Positions 9,978 to 21,439 of a DNA stretch of 64,000 bases are shown here, one piece after another; position 1 is the stretch's first letter; each line of letters starts with the position of its first letter. A program made the translations under genes and the position numbers. The DNA is from Mactromeris polynyma (lineage: Eukaryota; Mollusca; Bivalvia; Venerida; Mactridae), in NCBI GenBank assembly GCA_032209605.1, contig JASFXZ010000035.1:377001-441000 (forward strand). Direction: 5' to 3'. The notes under the pieces are model-generated. The model saw only the letters and a list, made by a program, of their open reading frames with translations. It was not told the DNA's origin and did no database searches.

Positions 9978-10020
9978 TTACGTCGTTCCCTGTAATAATT
10001 TAATCTCTCTTTCATACATA
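9978..10020 (+). repeat. Family P tail
   Basis: CGTTCCCTGTAATAATTTAA followed by TCTCTCTTTCATA. This is the same string that precedes exon 2 of gene B and recurs at 43282, 49602, 50757, 56367 and 58150. Confidence 0.6.
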
Positions 10021-10251
10021 TTGTTACTTCAGATTTTGAAAATGAGTTGTTATGATTTATTGATTTACCATTATAATAGTGTTTGTTCTTTATGTTTTGT
10101 ATTATATTTTGTAATAATTTATGCATGTATGTAGGCCTCTAGTTAGATAAGGTTATGAGTTTATGTATGTATGTTTTTATGTGCATGTCTTAATGAGTTA
10201 ATTTCAATAAATAAAGTTTATTTTGATTATTATTTTATTTTTTATTATATA

Positions 10252-10452
10252 GACAGAGTATACTGCGTTAGTGATCATATTGAATGTATTGGACAAGTTC
10301 AATTGGAAACGATAAACGAGCTTCAAGATTGCAGAGAGTACAAAACATCGCAATATTTACTTGATCTTATTGCCTCTTTGTTACACGCATATAAACGTGT
10401 GTGCCATGATACAGTGGCCCACCTACTTCATGTTTGCTTTCCGCCATTGTGA
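10252..10452 (+). CDS. Possible terminal exon, unrecognised
   Basis: A frame of about 66 codons opens after a T-rich tract ending TTATATAG (about 10235-10251) and closes at TGA. It encodes a Cys- and His-containing helical-looking peptide (motifs D-C-R-E-Y-K-T-S-Q-Y-L-L-D-L and H-D-T-V-A-H-L-L). Codon use looks less AT-driven than the surroundings. No homology is recognised and no partner exon is found. It could be chance. Confidence 0.2.
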   Translation, partial: DRVYCVSDHIECIGQVQLETINELQDCREYKTSQYLLDLIASLLHAYKRVCHDTVAHLLHVCFPPL

Positions 10453-10790
10453 AGAAATGTGTGACTTTCCGTAAATCCTAGTGTTAATACACGCCTTCCA
10501 CGTTTATATCATACAAATATGTCGATACCCGTGTTATTGTAGGTACAAACTAACTTATTTAAACGATTTAAAGTTTAATGAATTAAATCGATAGTTTGTC
10601 TGAGTTAAAAGTTAAACTCCTTTTCAAACTAGAGCTATTACTACTACTAGTATATAGTAATTGTAATATTGTAATCTTATACACCACTATTATTTCCTAC
10701 AACCAACACATTTAATCAAGATCAAGATATTATTTCAAAGCTTCCTTTATGATCCTATATTGTGATCATCTGGTCGGTTTATTGTTAACA
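10453..10790. other. Intergenic, no recognised feature
   Basis: AT-rich sequence leading into the 55-bp array. Confidence 0.6.
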
Positions 10791-11726
10791 AATTATACCA
10801 TAACAACCACTGACATTACAAGTGTATCCAAATATCAATACACAAGATTATACCATAACAACCACTGACATTACAAGTGTATCCAAATATCAATACACAA
10901 GATTATACCATAACAACCACTGACATTACAAGTGTATCCAAATATCAATACACAAGATTATATCATAACAACCACTGACATTACAAGTGTATCCAAATAT
11001 CAATACACACGATTATACCATAACAACCACTGACATTACAAGTGTATCCAAATATCAATACACAAGATTATACCATAACAACCACTGACATTACAAGTGT
11101 ATCCAAATATCAATACACATGATTATACCATAACAACCACTGACATTACAAGTGTATCCAAATATCAATACACAAGATTATACCATAACAACCACTGACA
11201 TTACAAGTGTATCCAAATATCAATACACATGATTATACCATAACAACCACTGACATTACAAGTGTATCCAAATATCAATACACACGATTATACCATAACA
11301 ACCACTGACATTACAAGTGTATCCAAATATCAATACACATGATTATACCATAACAACCACTGACATTACAAGTGTATCCAAATATCAATACACAAGATTA
11401 TACCATAACAACCACTGACATTACAAGTGTATCCAAATATCAATACACAAGATTATACCATAACAACCACTGACATTACAAGTGTATCCAGATATCAATA
11501 CACAAGATTATACCATAACAACCACTGACATTATAAGTGTATCCAAATATCAATACACATGATTATACCATAACAACCACTGACATTACAAGTGTATCCA
11601 AATATCAATACACATGATTATACCATAACAACCACTGACATTATACATGTATCCAAATATCAATACACAAGATTATACCATAACAACCACTGACATTATA
11701 CATGTATCCAAATGTCAATACACAAA
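10791..11726. repeat. Minisatellite, 55-bp unit, about 17 copies
   Basis: The unit contains ATTATACCATAACAACCACT, GACATTACAAGTGTATCC and AAATATCAATACACA. Copies are nearly identical, with variants mainly at the A/T/C following CACA. Confidence 0.97.
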
Positions 11727-11993
11727 ATCAGACAGGTGACACAGTTGTCTTATCGTGATTGTTTTCAGTAAACACAGTCTACTTTCGGTTTCGTTTCAAG
11801 CATGTATAACGTACTTTTGATATTTAGACACCATTAGTAGATTAATATTCGTCTCTAGATTAGTTTAATATCTTACTGACTTAAGTGTTCTGGGGAAGAA
11901 AATAAAACAACAAATTATACATGTACTTTGAAACAAAGGAAAACACTATAATACGCAGCCAACCTTATTCTAACTGTTAAAATAAATATGTTC

Positions 11994-12531
11994 ACATGCA
12001 TACTTCATACGCTATCATGCCACACAAGAACAATACATGCATACTTCATACGCTATCATGCCACACAAAAACAATACATGCATACTTCATACGCTATCAT
12101 GCCACACAAAAACAATACATGCATACTTCATACGCTATCATGCCACACAAGAACAATACATGCATACTTCATACGCTATCATGCCATACAAGAACAATAC
12201 ATGCATACTTCATACGCTATCATGCCACACAAAAACAATACATGCATACTTCATACGCTATCATGCCACACAAAAACAATACATGCATACTTCATACGCT
12301 ATCATGCCACACAAGAACAATACATGCATACTTCATACGCTATCATGCCACACAAAAACAATACATGCATACTTCATACGCTATCATGCCACACAAGAAC
12401 AATACATGCATACTTCATACGCTATCATGCCACACAAAAACAATACATGCATACTTCATACGCTATCATGCCACACAATAACAATACATGCATACTTCAT
12501 ACGCTATCATGCCACACAAAAACAATACATT
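11994..12531. repeat. Minisatellite, 41-bp unit, 13 copies
   Basis: The unit contains ACATGCATACTTCATACGCT and ATCATGCCACACAAAAACAA. All three forward frames are open because the unit lacks stops. The resulting open frames are not genes. Confidence 0.97.
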
Positions 12532-13458
12532 AATCTAGATATGTATCAATATTGTGAACAAAAAACATGTACACCTAATTTCATTCCCTGTAAAGAATAA
12601 CATTGATACATCGGCGCATCCTTTAATGACGGCTACATTCGGTTCAGAAACACGTCAAATAAGTTTGATAAACTATTACGCGTACATAACCGAATTATAA
12701 ACCGAGTTTATTATGTTCATGCATAGGTGATGTCAATAAATGATGTAAGTGTAGAACAATCCGATGTAATCATATGCTTTTAAGTTAATATACTTGTACA
12801 TCAATTTATAGCTTTTATTGATAACCTTTATCGTATGAACAGTAAATCAGTGACCTGCAAACACATATCTCTTTGGCTGCTCGATTTGTTTTTTCATTAC
12901 TTGTAAATCACATGATACTTGGTAGTATGTTAGTATTATTAAATGACTTTACAGGTGAAATCGTACTTCATTTTTGTCACGTAAAAAGATACCAATGACA
13001 ACAGTTTATCAGTAGGTGAAACATTTATGCTCTTAAATCAGAATAATGCATTATTTTCTTCAATTAAAAACGATATTACATGTACGTTACGGGGTGAAAT
13101 TTAGAATATGAATAAAGAAAGTCCACATATGTAGAGCAATCATACATCTTACAAAATGATTATATTCCGATTATTGGTTATAAAATTTTAACCCATTATT
13201 ACACACATCATTTCTGATAGAATTTCTAATGTCCACGCGACCTTTTCGATTAATCTATTGATTTAATCAAATCCACTTCAATTAAAACAGACTACGACTA
13301 CCGATAGTGGTTCAGAGGTGAAAACTACTTGCTAATATCCTCATATTATATGGGAAATAAATTAAAGATGTACTCATAAACGAAATACATTTATTGAATT
13401 GAATTTTTGTTTATATAATTATAATTCATTGTATGTATACATTATCGGAACTTCTATC
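12532..13458. other. Intergenic, no recognised feature
   Basis: AT-rich sequence with no array and no supported exon. Confidence 0.6.
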
Positions 13459-13769
13459 CTATTTCAAAGTTTCCACGGAGTATTTCATAGTCGCTATTTT
13501 GGCTTCATATTCAAGTTTTATTTTTGCCAAATCGGCTGTCGTTTTATCTCGGTACTAGTTCGTGTCTTTAGTAACTTTCTCTGCGAAGTCGTCAAAGAAC
13601 TGAATGATATTTGTTCTCATTTTGGAAAGTTTGTCTGATACACTCTGAACGTCGTTGGATAAACACGATTCTGCTTTCTTTAACTTTTCAACAGCTTGAT
13701 TCGTCGTTTTTATGGCCGTTTGAAGTTTTCCCTCAATGCGTCACACTGGTCGTCTTGGGTGATATTTCG
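13459..13769 (-). pseudogene. TRIM-type coiled-coil fragment (decayed)
   Basis: On the minus strand the frame begins I-T-Q-D-D-Q-C-D-A-L-R-E (from about 13769). One base appears lost at about 13733. In the next frame it continues L-Q-T-A-I-K-T-T-N-Q-A-V and then a charged coiled coil containing A-E-S-C-L-S-N-D-V and R-T-N-I-I-Q-F-F-D-D-F. An in-frame TAG at about 13556-13558 interrupts it before Y-R-D-K-T-T-A-D-L, and it stops at 13459-13461. The pattern is that of the coiled coil after the second B-box in the large TRIM family of bivalves. No RING, B-box or NHL/beta-propeller sequence remains nearby. The copy is dead and isolated, and may be retrocopied or a relic exon. Confidence 0.75.
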
Positions 13770-13949
13770 TATTTCTTATACCAAAGATAACCCATTAAAG
13801 TCACAGTGCTGAACAACACTTATTTCCAATGGGGTCCTGTATATGTGTCCGCTTCAGTGCGAGTCTAAACATAAATTATTTACACTATTTATTTACACAG
13901 AGCATAAGTCCCACGGAAGTGGGAAACATTAGCATTACATATAATATGA

Positions 13950-14147
13950 CAACATGATAAATGTCACGTGTAATAGTGATAGAATACTTCGTTATACTCA
14001 CTGAGAGAATGTACATGACAAACATGAACTCTGGGTTGAAATGATACAATAAATGTCACGTGTAATAGTGATAGAATACTTCGTTATACTCACTGAGAGA
14101 ATGTACATGATGACAAACATGAACTCTGGGTTGAAATGATACAATAA
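13950..14147. repeat. Tandem duplication, about 94-bp unit, 2 copies
   Basis: ATAAATGTCACGTGTAATAG and the following ~75 bases through AACTCTGGGTTGAAATGATA occur twice in direct orientation, differing by a small TGA insertion. Confidence 0.9.
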
Positions 14148-14648
14148 ATGTCTGTAAACACTCACTTTGTTTCGTATGTAATCCTTATAAATACACCCCG
14201 TAAAATCATTGCCTTATGACAAAGTTTGCTATCAGCCTGTTTAATATGGAATATATTTTAATATTATTCCAGTTAAAAGCTGTCAAAACTTCGTCATAAC
14301 CGAACATGACGTCACGCCATGCGCAGATTCGTGTTACTATGATGTCATGAGTACAGTTATTTATTTATAGACGGAAGACCATTATGTGTGCGTCTGTGTT
14401 TTGCCTTTATTTTCTCGTTTTTGTGGTAAAAAATATCTCAAATTTTAAGTACGAGGTAACTACACATATTCAAAGTACAGGAACCTTGTCACATTGAATT
14501 TAAGACTTATGCACGTGTACATACTTAATGTTCTATTGCCTGGTGAGCTGATAGAATGGTTTTAATGGATTTTCAAGCTTTGTTTCACATTATGAAGACG
14601 TTTCGATGGAAATAGAGAGGTATTTACTACTACACGTTTTGATTGTAG
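14148..14648. other. Intergenic, no recognised feature
   Basis: AT-rich sequence before the left 110-bp direct repeat. Confidence 0.6.
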
Positions 14649-14758
14649 TCGACAGTCATTTGTATATTACTTTTAAATTGTCAATATTTATTAAGCGACC
14701 ACTTTTGTCTGTCCCTGGGATGGTCTCTTAGTACAATGTCTGTTGTAATTCTGGTAAA
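14649..14758. repeat. Left 110-bp direct repeat (X)
   Basis: Matches 21129-21238 base for base except one substitution (GGGATGG versus GTGATGG). The two copies flank the paired inverted-repeat elements exactly, 6480 bases apart. Confidence 0.92.
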
Positions 14759-17700
14759 TTTTATCGTAAGAAATGTCGTAAACTCTAAGAAATTTCTTAG
14801 CTAAGAGTAAAATATTTTTTACTCGTAAGTACTATTCAAGAAGCCTCGTAGGAAATATCTTAGATAAAATATTATCCTAAGTTTGAGAAATATCTTACGT
14901 TACAATTTTATCACAAGAAATTTCTTAACGTCGTTGCTATGTAAAAGTGGAATTTCCCAACCTTAAAATAGTAACGGAAGTAAACACAGCAGTACATATA
15001 TGACAATCTCTATCCAGAGTTGTCGTTCCTGCATGTTTTAATTATACACATTAAAGAACAAGATACTTACAATTTGCATAGATGTACCATACATAACATG
15101 GTCTTGAAGCAGCATTTTACTTAATTTACTCAACATGTTGTATAATAATGATATCATCAATATGTTATCAATAACAAAATTGATAGCGATACTTCAATAC
15201 TTGCGATAATTTGACATTAATGAGATTTCCGGAGTCTGTGTTTCACACACTCTTAATTTTTAATTTATCTATTTGTATAGCAGTGCAATTCTATTCAGAT
15301 TGTGAATAGAATGTCTATAATCAGTGTGCCATAGTCTCTTATAATTCTTATAGAAGAGTCTTGCATGAGTATGTATACACTGTGGTACTGAAATATTGTG
15401 TTATATGCAAGAATGAGACTTAAATAAAAGATATATTATCTATTACTTGGTTTTGTGTTGCTGTCAATTTAATGGCATTTTAATTGTACACTATAAATGT
15501 GTTGCCTGCTGTAATACAACACAATAAAATGTACTGTTACTAGGGTGTACTAGGGAAAGTCCTTCAATTATAACTTAAATAACAATTACCCAAGCATTGT
15601 TTACAGGACACATGTTGTCTTAATAATTAATAAGACAGACAAAATTGAAACAATGTTCTACTTAAATGTTAATATTCAGTTAATACTTATTAACTGTGCA
15701 TAAATATACAGCAAATAAATAATGTTAATGTATCAAACCTATTTTTTTGACGCATGTGTACAGTTTCCATTAAAGAGAATAATATTTACATTATCCCTAG
15801 CTGAGTAAGTGTTCATGCAAAATGATTTGCAATATAATAATTACACCATTGCACAATTACATGAAATGGAATTAGAATTACATCATTTTCAGGATAGAAT
15901 ATGAAAATATTGTACCAAATAGAATATGTAAAACAGAAATGTTTAGCACTCTTGTAAATGAAGATTTGGGATAAAATTATGCAGCATACATATAAAGCAG
16001 TAGGGAGTGCATGGTTCATTTCATGTATCTAAATAAATGTGTTTTCTGTACTTTTTAAACACCCAAAGTAATATTTTTGTTTGAAAGTAGTCAGGCCGGT
16101 CATGAATATTTATTTAATGTATACTAAACTGTAACTGACGGGACATTTAATACACATATATACAGCTAATATGTGACTGAAGTGACTCACAAAGTTGTGA
16201 TTTTAATATCTTCTATCTCAGCATCCACAGTGACACTTCCATGGTTGATGGATGTGTAAATAAACAACCTTGCAAGAAACCTTTAAAGGATTCTTTCAAT
16301 ACACATATTAAAGTTTACCGTTATTATATTCTTCAAGTGGTCAATATATTGCTGATATTATAGTCTGGTACTTTGTACAATTATGTCAATCTCAAATGCA
16401 AATGGGCATTTTTTATTATGATAACTATTCCTAGTTTTAAGTGATTACAGAACAAATATAATATTGTTCATTTGCAAGTAAATATGGAGTGCTTAAATAA
16501 TAATACCATTTTAAGATATGATATACATGTTGTATTGTATTGGTGTGGGTTAAAAGAAGACTATAATACTTTGTGCAAAGATCTCCAGTACTAAAAAAAT
16601 CAAAAACAAATCAATTCAGGATCCACATATTTTATTCAGGTTACATACAACAATAAATCATGAAATCATGACATAAATGCTCTGCAAACAACTGATTTTT
16701 CATATGGACATGCTGTTTTTTCCACAATAACTACCAATATCTCATGTGTGTTATCAGTAACCAGCTGATCAGAAAAGAATGACACTGTAGTTTTCCACAT
16801 GTGCTAATAAATTGCTGACAAAACTAAATACGTATTACACAAACTTCAAGGTTTGAAACATTTTGTCTTTTAGTACACATCTTTGTTTCAAATAATGATG
16901 TTTCAGTAAAGTTTTGTAATATATTGGATCTTCATATCTTCATTGTGGCACTGTACAGTGAATCTCCTGTTACAGTCAACTGTTGTACCATGGATACATC
17001 TCATACCATAACATCAAAATGATTCAAGTAATAAGATGATGTTTTTCCTGAAAATATATTTAAACAAATAGATGTGTAAGGCCAAAAAAGATTTAACAAA
17101 ATTATAAAACATGTACATTACACATACTTAAAGTTACCTATTAACTAAAACAATTGAATGTGGTTCATAAAACATCTTATCACAGCTCTAAATAAATTAC
17201 TGTTTTCTGAGAAAACAGAGAGCACGATTTTATTCCTGTGCCGCCATCAGGTAGGAATGATCATAATCATTACAACATCGTCCATTCAAAGAACTCATAT
17301 CAACAAACATAAACTAACATGTATGCAAACTACATAAATAAGTAAGCAAAAGATTACTTCCGCATCGCGAATACATGTGACAAACACACAGTTTATGACA
17401 TTTAGTAAACGCTTCCTGTAGTCAAAGCATATGGTAAAACGAACAACTATGATTATTGTCAGTTAAAAAACGAAGTTTACTAGTACCTGTATTCAATAAT
17501 ACACATTTACAAGACAAAAAACTAGACATCATTTCGCCCTCTCGATTCGATTTTTTGACAGCTGATTTCCGTGCGTGTAATAAAGTAAAATATACGGATT
17601 TAATCTAAACGGAATGTTTGCATAAATATGTTTGTAAAATATGATAAACTTACCTTGTATACGTTGAGAGAGCCGGGAATAACCGTGTTTAAAATCACAG

Positions 17701-17961
17701 AATGTACCGTCGCCATTTTTAAGAAATTTCTCAAGTAGATAAGATACATATAGACGTATTTTATTTATTGAAAAAAATCTTAGATGAAACACGAATATTT
17801 AAGACTAAAATGGGCTATTTAAGACCAAAATAATTCTAAGATGTTTTGTGAATAGCTTTTAAGAAATATTTTAATTTTAAGTCAAATTTTGTCAAATTTG
17901 AGAATTTTCTAGCAGATAAGAGAAATATTTTTATCTTAGATGCTTTGTGAATACCACCCCT
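14759..17961. mobile_element. Inverted-repeat element E, copy 1 (5' end truncated)
   Basis: About 3.2 kb, colinear with 17962-21128 throughout, with scattered substitutions and small indels. It ends in ATGCTTTGTGAATACCACCC. Its left end starts inside the element and lacks the terminal inverted repeat. It is mostly AT-rich noncoding sequence with no transposase recognised. The minus-strand open frame at 17529-17792 is mostly noncoding, but a short ATG exon with a donor lies inside it. Confidence 0.75.
17654..17716 (-). CDS. Possible 21-codon first exon within element E copy 1
   Basis: On the minus strand AAAATGG opens a frame M-A-T-V-H-S-V-I-L-N-T-V-I-P-G, ending Y-K at AAG/GTAAGT. The same reading frame, length and donor are kept in copy 2 (20882-20820) with only a few replacements. 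The context (A at -3, G at +4, perfect donor) suggests a first coding exon on the minus strand, but no downstream exon was identified. Confidence 0.3.
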
Positions 17962-20900
17962 GGGGTGGTATTCACAAAGCATCTTAGATTTTTTCGTAAG
18001 AAATTTCGTAAACTTTAAGATTTATTTTAGCTAAGAGTAAAATATTTTTTACTCGTAAGTACTATTCAAGAAGCCTCGTAGGAAATATCTTAGATAAAAT
18101 ATTATCCTAAGTTTGAGAAATATTTTACGTTACAACTTTGTCCTAAGAAATTTCTTAACGTCGTTGCTATGTAAAAGTGGAATTTCCCAACCTAAAAATA
18201 GTAACGGAAGTAAACACAGCAGTACATATATAACAATCTCTATCCAGAGTTGTCGTTCCTGCATGTTTTAATAACATGTATATACATTAAAGAACAAGAT
18301 ACTTTCAATTTGCATAGATGTACCATACATTACATGGTCTTGAAGCAGCATTTCACTTAATTTACTCAACATTTTGTTTAATTTTGATATCATCAATATG
18401 TTATCAATAACAAAATTGATAGCGATACTTCAATACTTGCGATAATTTGACATGTATGCATTGTTTTAATGAAATAGTGTGTTATATGCAAGAATGAGAC
18501 TTTAATATAAGATATATATATATATATATATAAACATTCATTTAGGCAAGTACATGATGATCCATTTTAGAATGTACTTATCAATTACTTGGTTTTGTGT
18601 TGCTGTCAAGTTATGGCTTTTTGTACACTATAATTGTGTTGCCTGCTGTAATATAACCCAATAAAATGTGCTTTACTAGGGTGTACTAGGGAAAGTCTTT
18701 CAAATATAACTTTTTTACAATTACCCAAGCACTGTTTACATGACACATGTTGCCTTAATAATTAATCAGACAATGTTGAAATAATATTCTACTTAAATGA
18801 TAATTCAGTTAATACTTATTAACTGTGCTAAAATATACAGCAATTGAATAAATGTTAATGTATCAAACTCAGTCTGGCTATTTTGGACTCATGTGTATAG
18901 TTTCCATTAAAGAGAATATTGTTTCCAGCATCCCTAGCTGAGTCAATGTTCATGCAAAATTATTTGCAATGTGTAATTACACCATTTCACAATTACTTGA
19001 AATGAAATTAGAATTACATCATTTTCAGGATAGAATATGAAAACATTGTACCAAATTGAATATGTAAATCAGAAATGTTTAGCACTCTTGTAAATGCAGA
19101 TTTGGGATAAGATTATGCAGCATAAATGCAATAGGGAGTGCATGATTCATTTCTTGTATCTTAATAAATGTGTTTTCTGTACTTTTTTAAACACCTAAAA
19201 TAATATTTATGTTGGAAAATAGTCAGGCTAGTCATGAATAATTATTTAATTTATATTAAAATGTTACTGAATGGACATTTAATACACATATATACAGCTA
19301 TAAAGTGACTGAAGTGACTCACAAAGTTGTGATTGTAATATCTTCTATCTCACAGCATCTACAGTGACACTTCCATGGTTGATGGATGTGTAAATAAACA
19401 GCCTTGCAACAAATCTTTAAAGGATTATTTCAATACACATATTCAAGTGTACTGTTATTATAGTCTTCAAGTGGTCAATATATTGCTGATATTATAGTCT
19501 GGTAGTTGTACAATTAAGTCCATCTCAAATGCAGTTGGGCATGTTTTATTATGATAGCTAAATATTCCTAGTTTCAAGTGATTACAGAACAAATATAATT
19601 TTGTTCATGTGCAAGTAAATGTGGAGTGTTTAAATAATGATACCATTTTAATATATGATATACATGTTGCATAATTTTGGGGTGGGTGATAAGAAACTAT
19701 AATATTTATGTTATGTGCAAAAATCACCAGTACTAATAAAATCAAAAACAAATCATTTCAGGATCCACATTTTTTATTCAGGTTACATACAACAATAAAT
19801 CATGACATACATGCTCTGAATACAACTGATTTTTCATATTTTATGTTTTTTTCCACAATTTCTACCAAAATCTCATGTGTGTTATATCAGCAACCAGATG
19901 ATATGAGCTGATCAGAATAGAATGACACTGTATTTTTCCACATGTGCTAATAAATTGCTGACAAAACTTAATACATATTACACAAACTTCAAAGTTTGAA
20001 ACATCTTGCCTTTTAGTACACAGCTTTGTTTCACATGATGTTTATCATTGATGTTTCAGTTAATATTTTGCACCTTCATATCTTTATTGTGGCACTGTAC
20101 AGTGAATCTCCTGTTACAGTCAACTGTTGAACCATGGATAGTTCTATACATCTCATACCGTAACATCAAAATGGTTCAAGTGAATCAGATGAAGTATTTC
20201 CTGAAAAGATATTTAAACAAATATATTTGTAATTTAGGCCGTAAAAGATTTGACAAAATTATAGAACATGTACAATATACATACTTAATGTTACCTATTA
20301 ACTAAAACTAATATATTGAAAGTGGTTCATAAAACAATTCTTATCACATCTCTAAATAAATTTATGTTTTCTGACACATCAGAGAGCATGATTGTATTCC
20401 TGCACCGCCATCAGGTAAGAATGATCATGATTATGAGTACAACATCCATTCAAAGTACTCAAACCAACAAACATAAACTAATATGTATGCAGAAATAACA
20501 TTAATTAGTAAGCAAAAGATTACTTCCGCATCGCGAATACATGTGCCAAACACGCTGTTTATGACATTCAGTAAAAGCCTCATGTAGTCAAAGCATGTGG
20601 TAAAACGACTAACTATGACCAATGTAAGTCCTAAAAAGAAGTTTACTAGTACCTGTATCCAGTAATACAGTGTTACAAGACACAAACTTGGACGTGTTTT
20701 CGCCCCCTCGATTCGATTTTTTGACAGCTGATTCCCGTGCGGGTAATCAAGTAAAATATACAGATTTAATCTAAACGGAATCTTCGCATAAACATATTTG
20801 TAGAAGATATTAAACTTACCTTGCATACGTAGAGAGGTCCGGGAATAACCGTGTTTAAAATCACAGAATGTACCGTCGCCATTTTTAAGAAATTTCTCAA

Positions 20901-21128
20901 GTAGATAAGATACCTATAGACGTATTTTATTTATTGAAAAAATCTTAGATGAAAAACGGATATTTGAGACTAAAATGGGCTATTTAAGACCAAAATAATT
21001 CTAAGATGTTTTGTGAATAGCTCTTAAGAAATATTTTAAACTTAAGTCAAATTTTGTCATACTTGAGAATTTTCTAGCAGATAAGAGAAATATTTTTATC
21101 TAAGATGCTTTGTGAATACCACCCCTGA
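17962..21128. mobile_element. Inverted-repeat element E, copy 2 (complete ends)
   Basis: Bounded by GGGGTGGTATTCACAAAGCA (from 17962) and its complement ending at 21127 (TGCTTTGTGAATACCACCCC then TG). The arms match for about 28 bases. It abuts copy 1 head to tail, so the junction 17932-17990 is itself a near-perfect palindrome. No transposase is recognised, so a non-autonomous DNA transposon is the best call. The (AT)n tract at 18505-18530 is internal. Confidence 0.75.
20820..20882 (-). CDS. Possible 21-codon first exon within element E copy 2
   Basis: Counterpart of 17716-17654: same ATG context, 63 nt, ending at AAG/GTAAGT, differing at S/P, N/Y and Y/C. The minus open frame 20826-20431 begins just downstream in another frame and is not supported as coding. 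Confidence 0.3.
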
Positions 21129-21238
21129 TCGACAGTCATTTGTATATTACTTTTAAATTGTCAATATTTATTAAGCGACCACTTTTGTCTGTCCCTGTGA
21201 TGGTCTCTTAGTACAATGTCTGTTGTAATTCTGGTAAA
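21129..21238. repeat. Right 110-bp direct repeat (X')
   Basis: Copy of 14649-14758 with one mismatch. It begins directly at the end of the right inverted repeat of element E copy 2. Confidence 0.92.
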
Positions 21239-21439
21239 ACGATATGTTAAAATAAAATATCTCAATGTAATGCGAGTGAAGTGAATTTGAAAAAGTTTGC
21301 TACATTAAAGACAGTCAGTGTCACTTTATCAAAAAAATCGATCGTCGTAAATTTCGGAATTTTGCATGTTAATCAAATAAATTTCTATATTTTATCTGAT
21401 TAATGATGGAAACTTTTGAAAGAGACACATATGACTTCC

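Noticed and set aside
11988..12600. Three overlapping plus-strand ORFs of 161-187 codons
   Set aside because: All three frames of a 41-bp minisatellite are open because the unit has no stop codons. Unit length is not a multiple of three, so the frames merge into each other.
20431..20826. 131-codon minus ORF in element E copy 2
   Set aside because: Not conserved as an open frame in copy 1, which has stops in the matching positions. Only the 21-codon ATG exon is kept in both.
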